A stretch of DNA of 13,075 bases from JAUVZF01 sp964449275. GTDB lineage: Bacteria > Planctomycetota > Phycisphaerae > FEN-1346. The notes below the pieces were generated by a model that saw nothing but the letters and a program-made list of their open reading frames with translations, was not told where the DNA came from and did no database searches. Both the position numbers and the translations under genes were made by a program. Shown piece by piece: positions 12,932 to 13,075 of this stretch. Within the stretch, counting starts at the first letter, position 1. Each line of letters begins with the position of its first letter. The stretch is from assembly GCA_964449275.1 (NCBI GenBank), contig CAYVAM010000115.1, positions 1-13,075 of the forward strand, in the 5' to 3' direction.

Positions 12932-13075
12932 GGACTGCCCTTTCACCTGATGGCCCACACGCCGCCGTTCATCGTACCGCCGCCGCGCGGACCTGTCTCG
13001 TGGAAAAGGGATGCACCCGACGTACGTGTTTAGCGTGCTCTCGAAGCGATGTCATTTCGACCGAGCCCTCGCCAA

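Noticed and set aside
12943..12972. Nine-codon minus-strand reading frame (MNGGVWAIR) ending over the start region of the vWA gene
   Set aside because: An upstream peptide overlapping the next start by GTGA would allow coupled translation, but there is no ribosome-binding site of note and such short frames are common by chance.
11672..13033. Plus-strand open frame of over 450 codons antisense to the vWA gene
   Set aside because: A codon-position shadow of the lipoprotein gene; no motif, and composition is dominated by Arg and His.

Overview
This is a GC-rich stretch of bacterial chromosome. It most likely comes from a planctomycete, perhaps the Phycisphaerae lineage. I infer this from three things: a flhG-fliA pair whose sigma factor is of the FliA/WhiG type, a secreted FAD-dependent oxidoreductase of a kind common in planctomycetes, and intergenic spaces full of GC-rich hairpins and short tandem repeats. 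No rRNA, tRNA, transposase, integrase or CRISPR array is visible.

Layout. (1) 1-509 is a gene-poor leader with a perfect inverted repeat, a purine-rich 9-bp degenerate repeat and a candidate promoter. (2) 510-3058 on the plus strand is a flagellar regulatory cluster: a MerR-type DNA-binding protein, the MinD/ParA-like ATPase FlhG, and the flagellar sigma factor FliA. A strong hairpin terminator follows at 3111-3148. (3) 3059-3495 lies between convergent genes and holds a 7-bp repeat, the terminator, two more perfect hairpins and a 19-unit, 10-bp minisatellite. (4) 3496-7679 on the minus strand has two redox genes: an exported FAD-dependent oxidoreductase and, upstream of it, a CoA-disulfide-reductase-like flavoprotein fused to rhodanese. 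The 245 bp between them carry two GC hairpins and a 22-bp tandem array that grows out of one hairpin arm. (5) 7680-8276 is a divergent intergenic region with another hairpin, a 15-bp palindrome, a possible extended -10 promoter and a potentially folded leader. (6) 8277-10891 on the plus strand has two tandem paralogues of unknown function. Both are exported, with a small beta-rich N-terminal domain and a helical remainder. (7) 10892-11158 lies between convergent genes and holds three more hairpins. (8) 11159-12931 on the minus strand is a lipoprotein with HEAT-like repeats followed by a von Willebrand factor A domain.

How the genes work together. FlhG and FliA belong to flagellar number/placement control and flagellar gene transcription, and the MerR-type gene in front is a plausible extra regulator. 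The other genes form no obvious pathway. The redox pair share a strand but are separated by repeats, and the paralogue pair and the vWA lipoprotein look like envelope proteins.

Novelty. I see no complete new defence, mobile or biosynthetic system. The observations most worth following are the possible multi-stem leader before the first paralogue, a 14-nt hairpin motif shared by both paralogue leaders (covering the ribosome-binding site of the second), and the REP-like hairpin family, one copy of which appears to have seeded a tandem array. All of these rest on reading by eye, without folding or database searches.
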